Below are positions 23,005 through 32,200 of a stretch of 64,000 nucleotides of DNA, piece after piece (position 1 is the stretch's first letter; every line of letters begins with the position of its first letter). The translations under genes and the position numbers were made by a program. Source of the stretch: Streptomyces durmitorensis (lineage in GTDB: Bacteria; Actinomycetota; Actinomycetes; Streptomycetales; Streptomycetaceae); the NCBI RefSeq assembly GCF_023498005.1, contig NZ_CP097289.1, positions 3,906,001 through 3,970,000 of the forward strand, written 5' to 3'. The notes beneath the pieces are model-generated. The model searched no databases. It was not told the origin of the DNA and saw nothing but the letters and a program-made list of their open reading frames with translations.

Positions 23005-23385
23005 GTGCCGGCTGGAACGCTGTACCGCGGCCGGGAAGGAATGTGGTCCTGGGTGGCTCACCGAGTCACCGGCGTCCTCATCTTCTTCTTCCTGTTCGTG
23101 CATGTGCTGGACACCGCTCTCGTCCGCGTCTCCCCGGAGGCGTACGACGATGTCGTCAGCACCTACAAGACGCCCCTCGTCGCACTCCTTGAGTACGGCC
23201 TGGTCGCCGCCATCCTCTTCCACGCCCTGAACGGCCTGCGTGTCATCGCCGTCGACTTCTGGTCCAAGGGCCCGCGCTTCCAGAAGCAGATGCTCTGGAC
23301 CGTCGTGGGTATCTGGGTCGTCCTGATGGTGGGGGCGCTCTACCCGGTCCTCGGCCACGCCGTCCGCGAAGTCTTCGGGAGCTGA
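23005..23385 (+). CDS. sdhC: Succinate dehydrogenase cytochrome b556 subunit
   Basis: A 126-aa membrane protein from GTG 23005 with GGAGG 8 nt upstream. Three hydrophobic helices (VTGVLIFFFLFVHVLDTALV, VALLEYGLVAAILFHALNGL, MLWTVVGIWVVLMVGALYPV) carry histidines positioned for heme and quinone (SWVAHRVTG, FHALNGLRV). First gene of sdhCDAB; with sdhD it anchors the enzyme and passes electrons from succinate to menaquinone. A TACGAT hexamer at 22911-22916 could be the operon's -10 element; no clear -35 is present. Confidence 0.93.
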   Translation: MPAGTLYRGREGMWSWVAHRVTGVLIFFFLFVHVLDTALVRVSPEAYDDVVSTYKTPLVALLEYGLVAAILFHALNGLRVIAVDFWSKGPRFQKQMLWTVVGIWVVLMVGALYPVLGHAVREVFGS

Positions 23386-23393
23386 CGCCAGAC

Positions 23394-23876
23394 ATGTCCG
23401 ACACCACGCTCGACAAAGCCGGAGTGGGTCCCGTCGAAGGCGCCTCGCTGTACGACGTAGACAACCCGGCTCCCCTCATCGAGGCGCCGCGCAAGCGCAC
23501 CTCCAAGACCCCGCGCTCGACCCGCGGCAACTTCGAGATGGCCGCATGGCTCTTCATGCGGCTGTCCGGCGTCGTCCTGGTCGTCCTCGTCCTCGGCCAC
23601 CTGCTGATCCAGCTGGTGCTCGACGGCGGTGTCTCGAAGATCGGCTTCGCGTTCGTCGCGGGTCGCTGGGCCTCGCCGTTCTGGCAGGTCTGGGACCTGC
23701 TGATGCTGTGGCTCGCGATGCTGCACGGCGCCAACGGCCTGCGCACGGTCATCAACGACTACGCGGAGCGCCCGAACACGCGTCTGTGGCTCAAGGGCCT
23801 GCTGTACACCGCCACGGTGTTCACCATCCTTCTGGGCACGCTGGTGATCTTCACCTTCGACCCGAACATCCGCTAA
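23394..23876 (+). CDS. sdhD: Succinate dehydrogenase hydrophobic membrane anchor subunit
   Basis: A 160-aa protein starting 8 nt after sdhC. A 45-residue hydrophilic N-terminus precedes three membrane helices (FMRLSGVVLVVLVLGHLLIQ, FWQVWDLLMLWLAMLHGANG, LYTATVFTILLGTLVIFTFD). GHLLIQ and MLHGANGLRTVINDY contain the histidines expected at the heme/quinone site. It pairs with SdhC to form the membrane part of complex II. Confidence 0.92.
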   Translation: MSDTTLDKAGVGPVEGASLYDVDNPAPLIEAPRKRTSKTPRSTRGNFEMAAWLFMRLSGVVLVVLVLGHLLIQLVLDGGVSKIGFAFVAGRWASPFWQVWDLLMLWLAMLHGANGLRTVINDYAERPNTRLWLKGLLYTATVFTILLGTLVIFTFDPNIR

Positions 23877-23892
23877 AGCCGAGGCGACCCAC

Positions 23893-25647
23893 GTGAAGAT
23901 TCACAAGTACGACACCGTCATCGTCGGCGCCGGCGGCGCGGGCATGCGCGCGGCCATCGAGGCGACGAAGCGCAGCCGGACCGCGGTCCTGACGAAGCTC
24001 TACCCGACCCGCTCCCACACGGGCGCGGCGCAGGGCGGCATGGCCGCCGCGCTCGCCAACGTGGAGGAGGACAACTGGGAGTGGCACACCTTCGACACGA
24101 TCAAGGGCGGCGACTACCTGGTCGACCAGGACGCCGCCGAGATCCTGGCGAAGGAAGCCATCGACGCCGTTCTCGACCTGGAGAAGATGGGTCTGCCCTT
24201 CGGCCGTACGCCCAAGGGTGAGATCGACCAGCGCCGTTTCGGCGGTCACTCCCGCAACCACGGCGAGGCTCCTGTCCGCCGTGCCTGCTACTCGGGCGAC
24301 CGCACCGGCCACATGATCCTCCAGACGCTGTACCAGAACTGCATCAAGGAGGGCGTGGAGTTCTTCAACGAGTTCTACGTCCTCGACCAGCTCCTCGTCG
24401 AGGTCGACGGCGTCAAGAAGAGCGCGGGCGTGGTCGCCTACGAGCTGGCCACCGGCGAGATCCACATCTTCCAGGCGAAGTCCGTGGTCTACGCGTCGGG
24501 CGGCACCGGCAAGTTCTTCAAGGTGACGTCGAACGCGCACACGCTGACGGGTGACGGCCAGGCGGCCTGCTACCGCCGCGGTCTGCCGCTGGAGGACATG
24601 GAGTTCTTCCAGTTCCACCCGACCGGCATCTGGCGCATGGGCATCCTTCTTACGGAAGGCGCCCGCGGTGAGGGCGGCATCCTCCGTAACAAGGACGGCG
24701 AGCGCTTCATGGAGAAGTACGCGCCGGTGATGAAGGACCTCGCGTCGCGAGACGTGGTCTCGCGCTCCATCTACACGGAGATCCGGGAGGGCCGCGGCTG
24801 CGGTCCCGAGGGCGACCACGTGTACCTGGACCTGACGCACCTCCCGCCGGAGCAGCTGGACGCGAAGCTTCCCGACATCACGGAGTTCGCTCGCACCTAC
24901 CTCGGCATCGAGCCCTACACGGACCCGATCCCGATCCAGCCGACCGCGCACTACGCCATGGGCGGCATCCCGACGAACGTCGAGGGTGAGGTCCTCGCGG
25001 ACAACACCACGGTCGTCCCGGGTCTGTACGCGGCGGGCGAGGTGGCCTGCGTCTCGGTGCACGGCGCCAACCGCCTGGGCACCAACTCGCTCCTGGACAT
25101 CAACGTCTTCGGCAAGCGGGCGGGTGTCGCCGCCGCGGAGTACTCGGCGAAGAACGACTTCGTCGAACTCCCGGAGAACGCCGAGGAGCTCGTCGTCTCC
25201 CAGGTCGAGCGCCTGCGCGACGCCACGGGCAACGAGCGGGTCGCCGAGCTCCGCAAGGAGCTGCAGGAGACCATGGACGCCAACGTCATGGTGTTCCGCA
25301 CGGAGCAGACGATCAAGACGGCGGTGGAGAAGATCGCGGAGCTCCGCGAGCGCTACCTCAACGTCTCGATCCAGGACAAGGGCAGGCGCTTCAACACCGA
25401 CCTCCTGGAGGCCGTCGAGCTGGGCAACCTGCTCGACCTGGCCGAGGTCATGGCGCAGTCGGCCCTGGCCCGCAAGGAGTCCCGCGGCGGTCACTACCGC
25501 GAGGACTTCCCGAACCGCGACGACGTCAACTTCATGCGCCACACCATGGCGTACCGCGAGGTCGGCGACGACGGCGCCGAGTCGATCCGCCTCGACTACA
25601 AGCCTGTCGTCCAGACCCGCTACCAGCCGATGGAGCGTAAGTACTGA
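23893..25647 (+). CDS. sdhA: Succinate dehydrogenase flavoprotein subunit
   Basis: A 584-aa protein of standard length. The FAD-binding N-terminus (YDTVIVGAGGAGMRAAIEAT) is followed by the covalent-FAD histidine motif TRSHTGAAQGGMAAALANV. Substrate-site elements are FGGHSRNHGEAPVRRACYSG, FFQFHPTGIW, SRSIYTEIREGRG and QPTAHYAMGGIPTN; GANRLGTNSLLDINVFGKRA binds the flavin near the C-terminal domain. It oxidises succinate to fumarate on the cytosolic side and passes electrons to SdhB. Its TGA overlaps the sdhB ATG by one base. Confidence 0.97.
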   Translation: MKIHKYDTVIVGAGGAGMRAAIEATKRSRTAVLTKLYPTRSHTGAAQGGMAAALANVEEDNWEWHTFDTIKGGDYLVDQDAAEILAKEAIDAVLDLEKMGLPFGRTPKGEIDQRRFGGHSRNHGEAPVRRACYSGDRTGHMILQTLYQNCIKEGVEFFNEFYVLDQLLVEVDGVKKSAGVVAYELATGEIHIFQAKSVVYASGGTGKFFKVTSNAHTLTGDGQAACYRRGLPLEDMEFFQFHPTGIWRMGILLTEGARGEGGILRNKDGERFMEKYAPVMKDLASRDVVSRSIYTEIREGRGCGPEGDHVYLDLTHLPPEQLDAKLPDITEFARTYLGIEPYTDPIPIQPTAHYAMGGIPTNVEGEVLADNTTVVPGLYAAGEVACVSVHGANRLGTNSLLDINVFGKRAGVAAAEYSAKNDFVELPENAEELVVSQVERLRDATGNERVAELRKELQETMDANVMVFRTEQTIKTAVEKIAELRERYLNVSIQDKGRRFNTDLLEAVELGNLLDLAEVMAQSALARKESRGGHYREDFPNRDDVNFMRHTMAYREVGDDGAESIRLDYKPVVQTRYQPMERKY

Positions 25648-26417
25648 TGGCAACCCCGACCCTCGACAAGGAAGACGCCAAGCCCGAGGCCGGCTTCGCC
25701 GACTCCCCGTACATCACGGTCACCTTCCGCATCCGCCGCTTCAACCCGGAGATCTCGGCGGACGCGACCTGGGAAGACTTCCAGGTGGAGATCGACCCCA
25801 AGGAGCGTGTCCTCGACGCCCTCCACAAGATCAAGTGGGAGCTCGACGGGTCGCTGACCTTCCGCCGCTCCTGCGCCCACGGCATCTGCGGCTCGGATGC
25901 CATGCGCATCAACGGCCGCAACCGCCTGGCCTGCAAGACCCTGATCAAGGACATCAACCCGTCCAAGCCGATCACGGTCGAGGCCATCAAGGGTCTGACG
26001 GTCCTGAAGGACCTGGTCGTCGACATGGACCCGTTCTTCCAGGCATACCGCGACGTCATGCCGTTCCTGGTCACCACCGGCAACGAGCCGACGCGCGAGC
26101 GCCTGCAGTCGCCGGAGGACCGCGAGCGGTTCGACGACACGACGAAGTGCATCCTGTGCGCGGCGTGCACGTCCTCGTGCCCGGTCTTCTGGAACGACGG
26201 CCAGTACTTCGGCCCCGCGGCGATCGTGAACGCGCACCGCTTCATCTTCGACAGCCGTGACGAAGCGGGCGAGCAGCGCCTCGAAATCCTGAACGACAAG
26301 GACGGCGTGTGGCGTTGCCGCACGACGTTCAACTGCACGGACGCGTGCCCGCGTGGCATCGAGGTCACGAAGGCGATCCAGGAAGTGAAGCGCGCGCTGA
26401 TCACGCGGCGCTTCTGA
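25647..26417 (+). CDS. sdhB: Succinate dehydrogenase iron-sulfur subunit
   Basis: A 256-aa protein with all three clusters visible: the 2Fe-2S ferredoxin motif (RRSCAHGICGSDAMRINGRN, with a further Cys in RLACKT), the 4Fe-4S motif (CILCAACTSSCPVFW) and the 3Fe-4S/4Fe-4S pair (CRTTFNCTDACPRGIEVTKA). It carries electrons from SdhA to the quinone site in SdhCD. Last gene of the operon, followed by a strong hairpin at 26448. Confidence 0.97.
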   Translation: MATPTLDKEDAKPEAGFADSPYITVTFRIRRFNPEISADATWEDFQVEIDPKERVLDALHKIKWELDGSLTFRRSCAHGICGSDAMRINGRNRLACKTLIKDINPSKPITVEAIKGLTVLKDLVVDMDPFFQAYRDVMPFLVTTGNEPTRERLQSPEDRERFDDTTKCILCAACTSSCPVFWNDGQYFGPAAIVNAHRFIFDSRDEAGEQRLEILNDKDGVWRCRTTFNCTDACPRGIEVTKAIQEVKRALITRRF

Positions 26418-26447
26418 TTCCTTCCTGGCTCGCTCTACGCAGCTGCT

Positions 26448-26489
26448 GAGGGCCCCGTTTCCTGGTCTTGCGCCGGGGGCGGGGCCCTC
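26448..26489 (+). terminator. sdh operon terminator
   Basis: GAGGGCCCCG (26448-26457) pairs perfectly with CGGGGCCCTC (26480-26489), loop 22 nt, 30 nt past the sdhB stop. Confidence 0.8.
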
Positions 26490-26613
26490 TCGCTGTTCCC
26501 GGCGGCCGACCTGGGCCTCACTCACCCGTACCGGTGAACGCGTCGAGACAGGACCCCGATCCCTTCCCCGTCCTACGAGGATGCTCTCGACACAAGCCCT
26601 CAGGAGACACGCC

Positions 26614-27240
26614 ATGTCTGCAGAAGCTGCCGAGCGGCCCGATGACGACCTGTCCGGCGAGCGGTCCCTGCTCGCCGGGGCGAACCTGCTCATGGGTCGC
26701 AACCCGGGCCACCGCGTCGAGATCATCGGGGGCCAGATCACGGTGACCGCTCCCCCGGATGTGGCACATGCCCGCGCCCTCACCGACCTCATGGTTCCTT
26801 TCCTCGCTGCCGGACTCCACGGGATCGAGAGCAAGGTGCTCCAGGGCGTCGGCCTCTGGCTCCCCACGGGTGCGGAGGATTACGCGATCCCCGACCTCGT
26901 CGTCGTCGACGCCGACATCGACGAGCACCTCATCGAGAACAACTGCTACGACCCCCTCTCCTTCCGCCTGGTTCTCGAAGTCACCTCCAGCAACTACCAG
27001 AACGACCTTCGGGCGAAGGTCACGTCGTACGCCGCCGCCGAGATCCCGGTCTACGTCATCGTCGACCGCAAGCACGGGCGCCTCCACACCCTCATGGACC
27101 CGTCCAACGACGAGTACAAGACGCACCAGGCGCACGCCCCGGGCCAGCTGGTCAACCTCCCCGAGTCGATCGGCGCGAAGGTCACGCTCGACGTGACGGA
27201 GGTCCTGGAGGCGGGAAAGCCTGTGCAGAGCGGCAGTTGA
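26614..27240 (+). CDS. Uma2-family (DUF820) protein, second copy
   Basis: A 208-aa protein from ATG 26614 with AGGAG upstream. It has the same core as the 7065 gene: HRVEIIGGQITVTAPPDVAH, GIGLWLPTG-like VGLWLPTGAEDYAIPDLVVV, RLVLEVTSSNYQNDLRAKVT and IPVYVIVDRKHGRLHTL, which build a PD-(D/E)XK nuclease-like fold. A 20-residue acidic N-terminal extension (MSAEAAERPDDDLSGERSLL) is its main difference. Role unknown. It stands alone between the sdh operon and the RHS toxin locus. Confidence 0.87.
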   Translation: MSAEAAERPDDDLSGERSLLAGANLLMGRNPGHRVEIIGGQITVTAPPDVAHARALTDLMVPFLAAGLHGIESKVLQGVGLWLPTGAEDYAIPDLVVVDADIDEHLIENNCYDPLSFRLVLEVTSSNYQNDLRAKVTSYAAAEIPVYVIVDRKHGRLHTLMDPSNDEYKTHQAHAPGQLVNLPESIGAKVTLDVTEVLEAGKPVQSGS

Positions 27241-27461
27241 GCGCTGCTGTGCCGGTTGTCGGTCAGCGGGCGGGGCGGGGAGAGTGAGCGAAGCCTGCTA
27301 CGGCAAATGTCGCTGATCCCAGATCTGCCGACCAAGGGTCACCAATAGTCCTGGATCAGCATAAAAGCCCAGGCCGTTGACCCAATCCGCCTGGTGCCTG
27401 CACGCGCCCCAGAGATAGCGTGGGTTCGCTTCAGTTACCCCCCACCTCACGGGAGTCCCGA

Positions 27462-28106
27462 GTGAACCGCCCCATCCGTCTCATGACGGCCACGCTCACC
27501 GCGTCCGCGGCCCTGCTGTTGACTGCCTGCGGTTCGGGAGGCGGGGACGGGTCCTCGGACAAGATCGAGGGGGCGGGGGGCGGGGGCGCGAAGGCTTCAG
27601 CGAGCCCTTCGGCGAAGCCGGGCGGTGCGAAGCGTCCTGAGGTGGAGCTGCCGGGTTCCTTCAAGGCCGAATTCGCCGGCTGGAAGAACAGTGACCCGAA
27701 GAAGCAGGCGATTCTGGATGACGGCAAGGAGCGCCTGAAGGCGGAGTACTTGGCCATCATCGACTCGGCCCCCCAGTCCAAGGCCGTGAGTTTCTACAAC
27801 TCGCAGCAGGCGTTGACGTCGTCCAGGACGTACATCAAGGGGTACGTGGACAACAACCACAACCTGATCGGCAAGGCCAGGGTCTTCAATCCGCAGGTGA
27901 GCATCTCCGACACGGGTGGGGGCGTGCTCTTCTACTGTGTGGACGAGAGCAAGGGCTACACCGAGGACCGCAAGACCAAGGAGAAGACGGGCACTCCTGA
28001 CGACGTGAACCCCGTCCTCCAGTACCGCACCACCCTGAAGAAGACGTCCGAGGGCGTCTGGAGCACCGTTTCGCTCCAGACGGTGCGCGGGGGTTGCGAC
28101 AAGTGA
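27462..28106 (+). CDS. Secreted lipoprotein at head of RHS toxin locus
   Basis: A 214-aa lipoprotein from GTG 27462 with GGGAG upstream. Signal peptide and lipobox LLTAC at residues 1-24 are followed by a Gly/Ser/Ala linker and a folded domain of about 150 residues (FAGWKNSDPKKQAILDDGKE, RLKAEYLAIIDSAPQ, YIKGYVDNNHNLIGKARVFN, VLFYCVDESKGYTEDRK). The shape, with paired cysteines near the end (FYCVDE, RGGCDK), resembles an NTF2-like or SCP-type export accessory, but I do not recognise a family. It overlaps the next gene (TGATG) and likely belongs to the toxin operon. Confidence 0.8.
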   Translation: MNRPIRLMTATLTASAALLLTACGSGGGDGSSDKIEGAGGGGAKASASPSAKPGGAKRPEVELPGSFKAEFAGWKNSDPKKQAILDDGKERLKAEYLAIIDSAPQSKAVSFYNSQQALTSSRTYIKGYVDNNHNLIGKARVFNPQVSISDTGGGVLFYCVDESKGYTEDRKTKEKTGTPDDVNPVLQYRTTLKKTSEGVWSTVSLQTVRGGCDK

Positions 28107-29176
28107 TGAGGTCGCTGAAGAGGTCTCTCCCCTTGCTGGCCACGATGGTGCTCGCCCTCGGCGCCTGGCCGACGGCGGCGCACGCGTTCGGTGAGGACAA
28201 CGACCACCCGCCCGCCGGCCCGTCCGGCGGCGCCTCCGGCAACTCGCTCAACGCAGGGGCCACTGCCACGAGCGTGACGGTCGAGCAGGTCTCCGGCGGG
28301 AAGTCGGGCACGGCCGGCAAGGGCCTCGCTCCGGTGGACCCGAACTGGAAGCCCCCGGCCTGCTGGTACGAGCCCGTGGCGACGTCCGAGCAGGTCAAGG
28401 CCGCGACGGAGCGGCTCAAGAAGAACCCCAACGAGAACCTGGTCCCGGTCACGCCCACGCTCAGCTGGGGCGAGCAGCTGATGGTGGACAACTACGAGAA
28501 GGGCACGCCGCAGAGCGACGGCACCAAGAGCTACAAGAACTTCAACCTCGGCAAGGACGGCAAGTTCTGGCGCGGCGTCGTCAACCCTGACATGGAGGAC
28601 GATCCGGAGGCGTACAACTGCCAGGAGACCCTCTTCTGGCAGGATGCCGGGACCCTTCCGAAGATCGCCAACGCCCCCTCGCCCAAGGTCCTCGCCTCCT
28701 ACGCGTACGACAAGGTCAAGGTCCCCGACACCAAGGTCGAGCTGAAGCCGGAAGCCAAATCGACGGTGAATCTGCCCACCTGGGTCTGGCTGGACAAGGG
28801 CGCCTTCGAGGACGTCAAGGTTCGCGCCGAACTGCCCGGTACGGGAGTGTGGGCGGAGACCACGGCGAAGCCGGTCAGCCTGCACCTGGAGCCGGGTACG
28901 GCGGACGCGCAGACCTTCCCCGCGTCCGGCGAGTGCAAGGTCAACGAAGACGGCAGCATCGGCACCCCGTACACGAAGGGCTCCTCCAAGGAGGACCCGC
29001 CGTGCGGCATCGCATACCTCCGCTCCACCGGCGGCAAGCCGTTCCAGCTGAAGGCGTCCATCACCTGGGAGATCACCTGGGAAGGCTCCGGCGGCGCAGG
29101 CGGCGACCTGCCGAACGGCACCTTCGACGGGACGCAGGACATCAACGTCCAGGAAGTCCAGTCCATCAACCGATAG
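28106..29176 (+). CDS. Secreted protein of RHS toxin locus
   Basis: A 356-aa exported protein starting at a TGATG overlap. Residues 1-30 are a Sec signal (KRSLPLLATMVLALGAWPTA, cleavage near AHA). The mature protein has few cysteines (NCQETLFW, GECKVNEDG, PPCGIAYL) and beta-strand-rich stretches (PDTKVELKPEAKSTVNLPTW, QLKASITWEITWEGSGGAGG), suggesting an immunoglobulin-like fold at the C-terminus. I do not recognise a named family, but genes of this kind commonly precede T7SS-signal/RHS proteins in Streptomyces. Probably an export or surface partner of the toxin encoded 30 nt downstream. Confidence 0.78.
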   Translation: MRSLKRSLPLLATMVLALGAWPTAAHAFGEDNDHPPAGPSGGASGNSLNAGATATSVTVEQVSGGKSGTAGKGLAPVDPNWKPPACWYEPVATSEQVKAATERLKKNPNENLVPVTPTLSWGEQLMVDNYEKGTPQSDGTKSYKNFNLGKDGKFWRGVVNPDMEDDPEAYNCQETLFWQDAGTLPKIANAPSPKVLASYAYDKVKVPDTKVELKPEAKSTVNLPTWVWLDKGAFEDVKVRAELPGTGVWAETTAKPVSLHLEPGTADAQTFPASGECKVNEDGSIGTPYTKGSSKEDPPCGIAYLRSTGGKPFQLKASITWEITWEGSGGAGGDLPNGTFDGTQDINVQEVQSINR

Positions 29177-29206
29177 ACGACTGACGAGCTCGACGGGGGT
29201 TGCGGG

Positions 29207-32200
29207 ATGGCGGGGAATCGTCCAGCGGATTGGCATGTCCTGGACTTGGACAGGGACCCGACTCCCGGCGATCCGGACCGGGTCCGGAACCTGGCCAAGA
29301 ATCTGCACGACTTCGCCGACGACGTGTCGAAGGTCCTCCGTGACATCAAGGGGATGGCGGGTGAGGACGCGATCCTCACCTGGGCGGGCAAGACGGCGGA
29401 GTCGTTCACGGCGGAGTTCGAGGACGCGCCGGGCAAGCTGAAGAAGCTCAAGAAGAGCTACGAGATGGCCGGCGACGCCCTCTCCACCTACTGGCCGGAG
29501 CTGGAACGCGCCCAGGCCCTCGCCGACAAGGCCCTGGTCAAGGGCCGTGAGGCGCAAGGGGACTTGAGCAGCGCCCAGACCCGGCTGACCTCCGCCGACT
29601 CGTGGATGGACAAGGCGGGCAAGGAAGCCGACAAGTACAAGGACGACAAAGACTCCGGCAAGGACGTCCCCAAGCCGGACCCGGACAAGGTCAAGGCCGC
29701 CACTCGCAACGCGAACTCCGCCGAGAAGGCCCACACGGCGGCCAAGTCCGACGTGTCCGCAGCGAAGAACAACCTCGACGCCGCGAAGAAGATGGCGGAA
29801 GACGCGCGCAAGATGCGCGAGGACGCCGCCGGGACCGCGAAGAAGAAGCTCGAAGACGCTTCCGACGCGGGTATTCAGAATCGCAAGTGGTGGGAGGAGG
29901 TCGGGGACTGGGTCACCGACAACTGGGACACCATCGTCGCCGTCTGCAAGGTCGTCGTCGCCGTACTCGGCGTCATCGCGATGATCATCGGTGGGCCGAT
30001 CCTGGGCGCGATCGTCCTCATCGCCGCCCTCGTCGTCCTCGCCGACACCCTCCACAAATACGCCAACGGGGAAGCAGGGCTACTCGACGTCGCCTTCGCC
30101 GCCCTCGACTGCATCCCCGGCATGAAGGGCCTCACCTCCCTCCGCGGCCTCGCCAAGGGCATGAAGGGCCTCAAGAGCGGGCTGAAGGGGCTGAAGGCCG
30201 GCCTCAAGGGGCTCGGCAAGAACGCGCCAGATGCTCTCGCCGACGGCGCCAAGGGCGCTGACAATCGGGCTGCGGACGCGGTGAGCAGCAAGGGGTCCGA
30301 CCCGATCGACATGGCCACCGGGTTCATGTTTCTGCCGGAAACCGATGTCGCCCTGCCCGGCTCACTGTCGCTCGCCTTCACCCGCCGGGTGTCCTCCGGC
30401 TACCGCACCGGCTGGTGGTTCGGCCCCACCTGGGCCTCGACCATCGATCAGCGCCTTGAGACCCACACCGACGGGGTGGTGTACGTCACCGAGGACGGGC
30501 TACTCCTTGGCTACCGTCATCCCGAAAGCACACTGGAGCCGGTCCTGCCCGAGGCCGGGCCCCGTCGTCCTCTGACTCGTCTCGACGACGGCAGCTACCG
30601 CATTGACGACCCGCTCACCGGGCATACCCACCACTTCGCCATACCTGTCGACGGCATCGCTCCGCTGGAGCGAATATCCGATCGCAACGGCGACACCATC
30701 GACTTCGACTACGCCCTGGACGGCACCCCTCTCGCCATCCGGCACAGTGGCGGCTACCACCTCAAGCTGACGGTCACGGATGGGCGCGTCACCGCCCTGC
30801 ACCTGGCCGGTGGGGGCGAGGACGGATCGGACGTCGCGCTACGGAAGTACGAATACTCCGACGACTGCCTCACCGGTGTCGTCAACGCCAACGGCCATAC
30901 TGCGCGGTTCACTTACGACGACCGGTACCGCATCACGTCCTGGACCGATCGCAATGGCCGGAGCTACAGCTACAGCTACGACTCCGAGGACCGCTGCGTC
31001 GCGGAGGGCGGCGAGGCCGGGTACCTCACCCTCACCTTGGACTACGAAGCCACCGACCCGGCCTGGCCCCTGGCCCGGGTCACCTCCCTCACCACCGCCG
31101 AGGGCGCGGTCACAAAATTCGTCGTCAACGACAACTGCCAGGTCGTCGCCGAGATCGACCCACTCGGTGGTACGACCCGCACCACCTGGGACGAGCACCA
31201 CCACCTGACGTCTTGGACAGATCAGCTCGGTCACACCACGAGCAAGACGTACGACGGTCTCGGCAGACTCATGGAGGTAAGGCGGCCGGACGGTGCGACG
31301 GTACGTCTCGCGTACGACGTCCTGGGCAGCCCGGTCGCCATCACCGGCCCCGACGGCCGTGTCCAGCGCCGGGAGTACGACGCCCGCGGCAACTGCGTCA
31401 GGATCGTCAAACCCGGTGGCGCCACGATCCGTTACACATATGACAGCCTCGGTCACCTGTCCTCGGTCACCGACCCGACGGGTTATCTCACCCGCGTGCG
31501 GTGCGATGCGGCCGGCCTGGCCGAGCACGTCACCGATCCTCTGGGCGGTGTCACGCGATACGCCCATGACGCCTTCGGCCGAGTGGCGACCGTCACCGAC
31601 CCACTCGGCAACATGACCCGCATGGAATGGGGCGCGGACGGCGAACTCCTGCGCCGGGTCGGGGCAGACGGACAGGCGGAGGTCTGGACGTACGACCCCG
31701 AGGGCAACCGGTCGAGTCACACCGACGCCATGGGCGCGGTGACACGGTTCGAGTACACCCACTTCAACCTGCTCGCGGCGCGCACCGGACCCAACCGTGT
31801 CCGTCACACCTTCGATTACGACCCCTCGCTGCGCCTCCTTGGTGTGAACCGCCCGGATGGGCGGCGCTGGAGCTACGTGTACGACATCGCGGGGCGGCTC
31901 GTCTCCGAGACGGACTTCGACGGGCGCACACAGACCTACGGCCACGACGCCAAGGGTCAGGTCGTCCTGCGGACCAATGCCGTCGGGCAGACCGTGAGCA
32001 TGACTCGGGACGTGTTCGGGCGCATGGTCGCCAAAAACGCGGACGGCGCAGTCAGCACGTACACCTACGACCTGTCCGACCGGCTCTGTGCAGCCGAGGG
32101 CCCTGACGCGAGCGTGACGCTGCGCCGGGACACGCAGGGACGCCTCGTCTCCGAGACCGTCAACGGCCGAACGCTTACGTTCGCCCACGACGCCGCGGGC

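Noticed and set aside
23851..25653. 600-codon reverse open frame over sdhA
   Set aside because: Shadow of a highly conserved gene with strong G/C third positions; translation is His/Val/Arg/Leu-rich and has no motifs.
27241..27461. Promoter TTGACC (27377) for the RHS locus
   Set aside because: The only -10-like hexamer (27416) is 33 nt away, too far for a standard promoter; no confident promoter is assigned.
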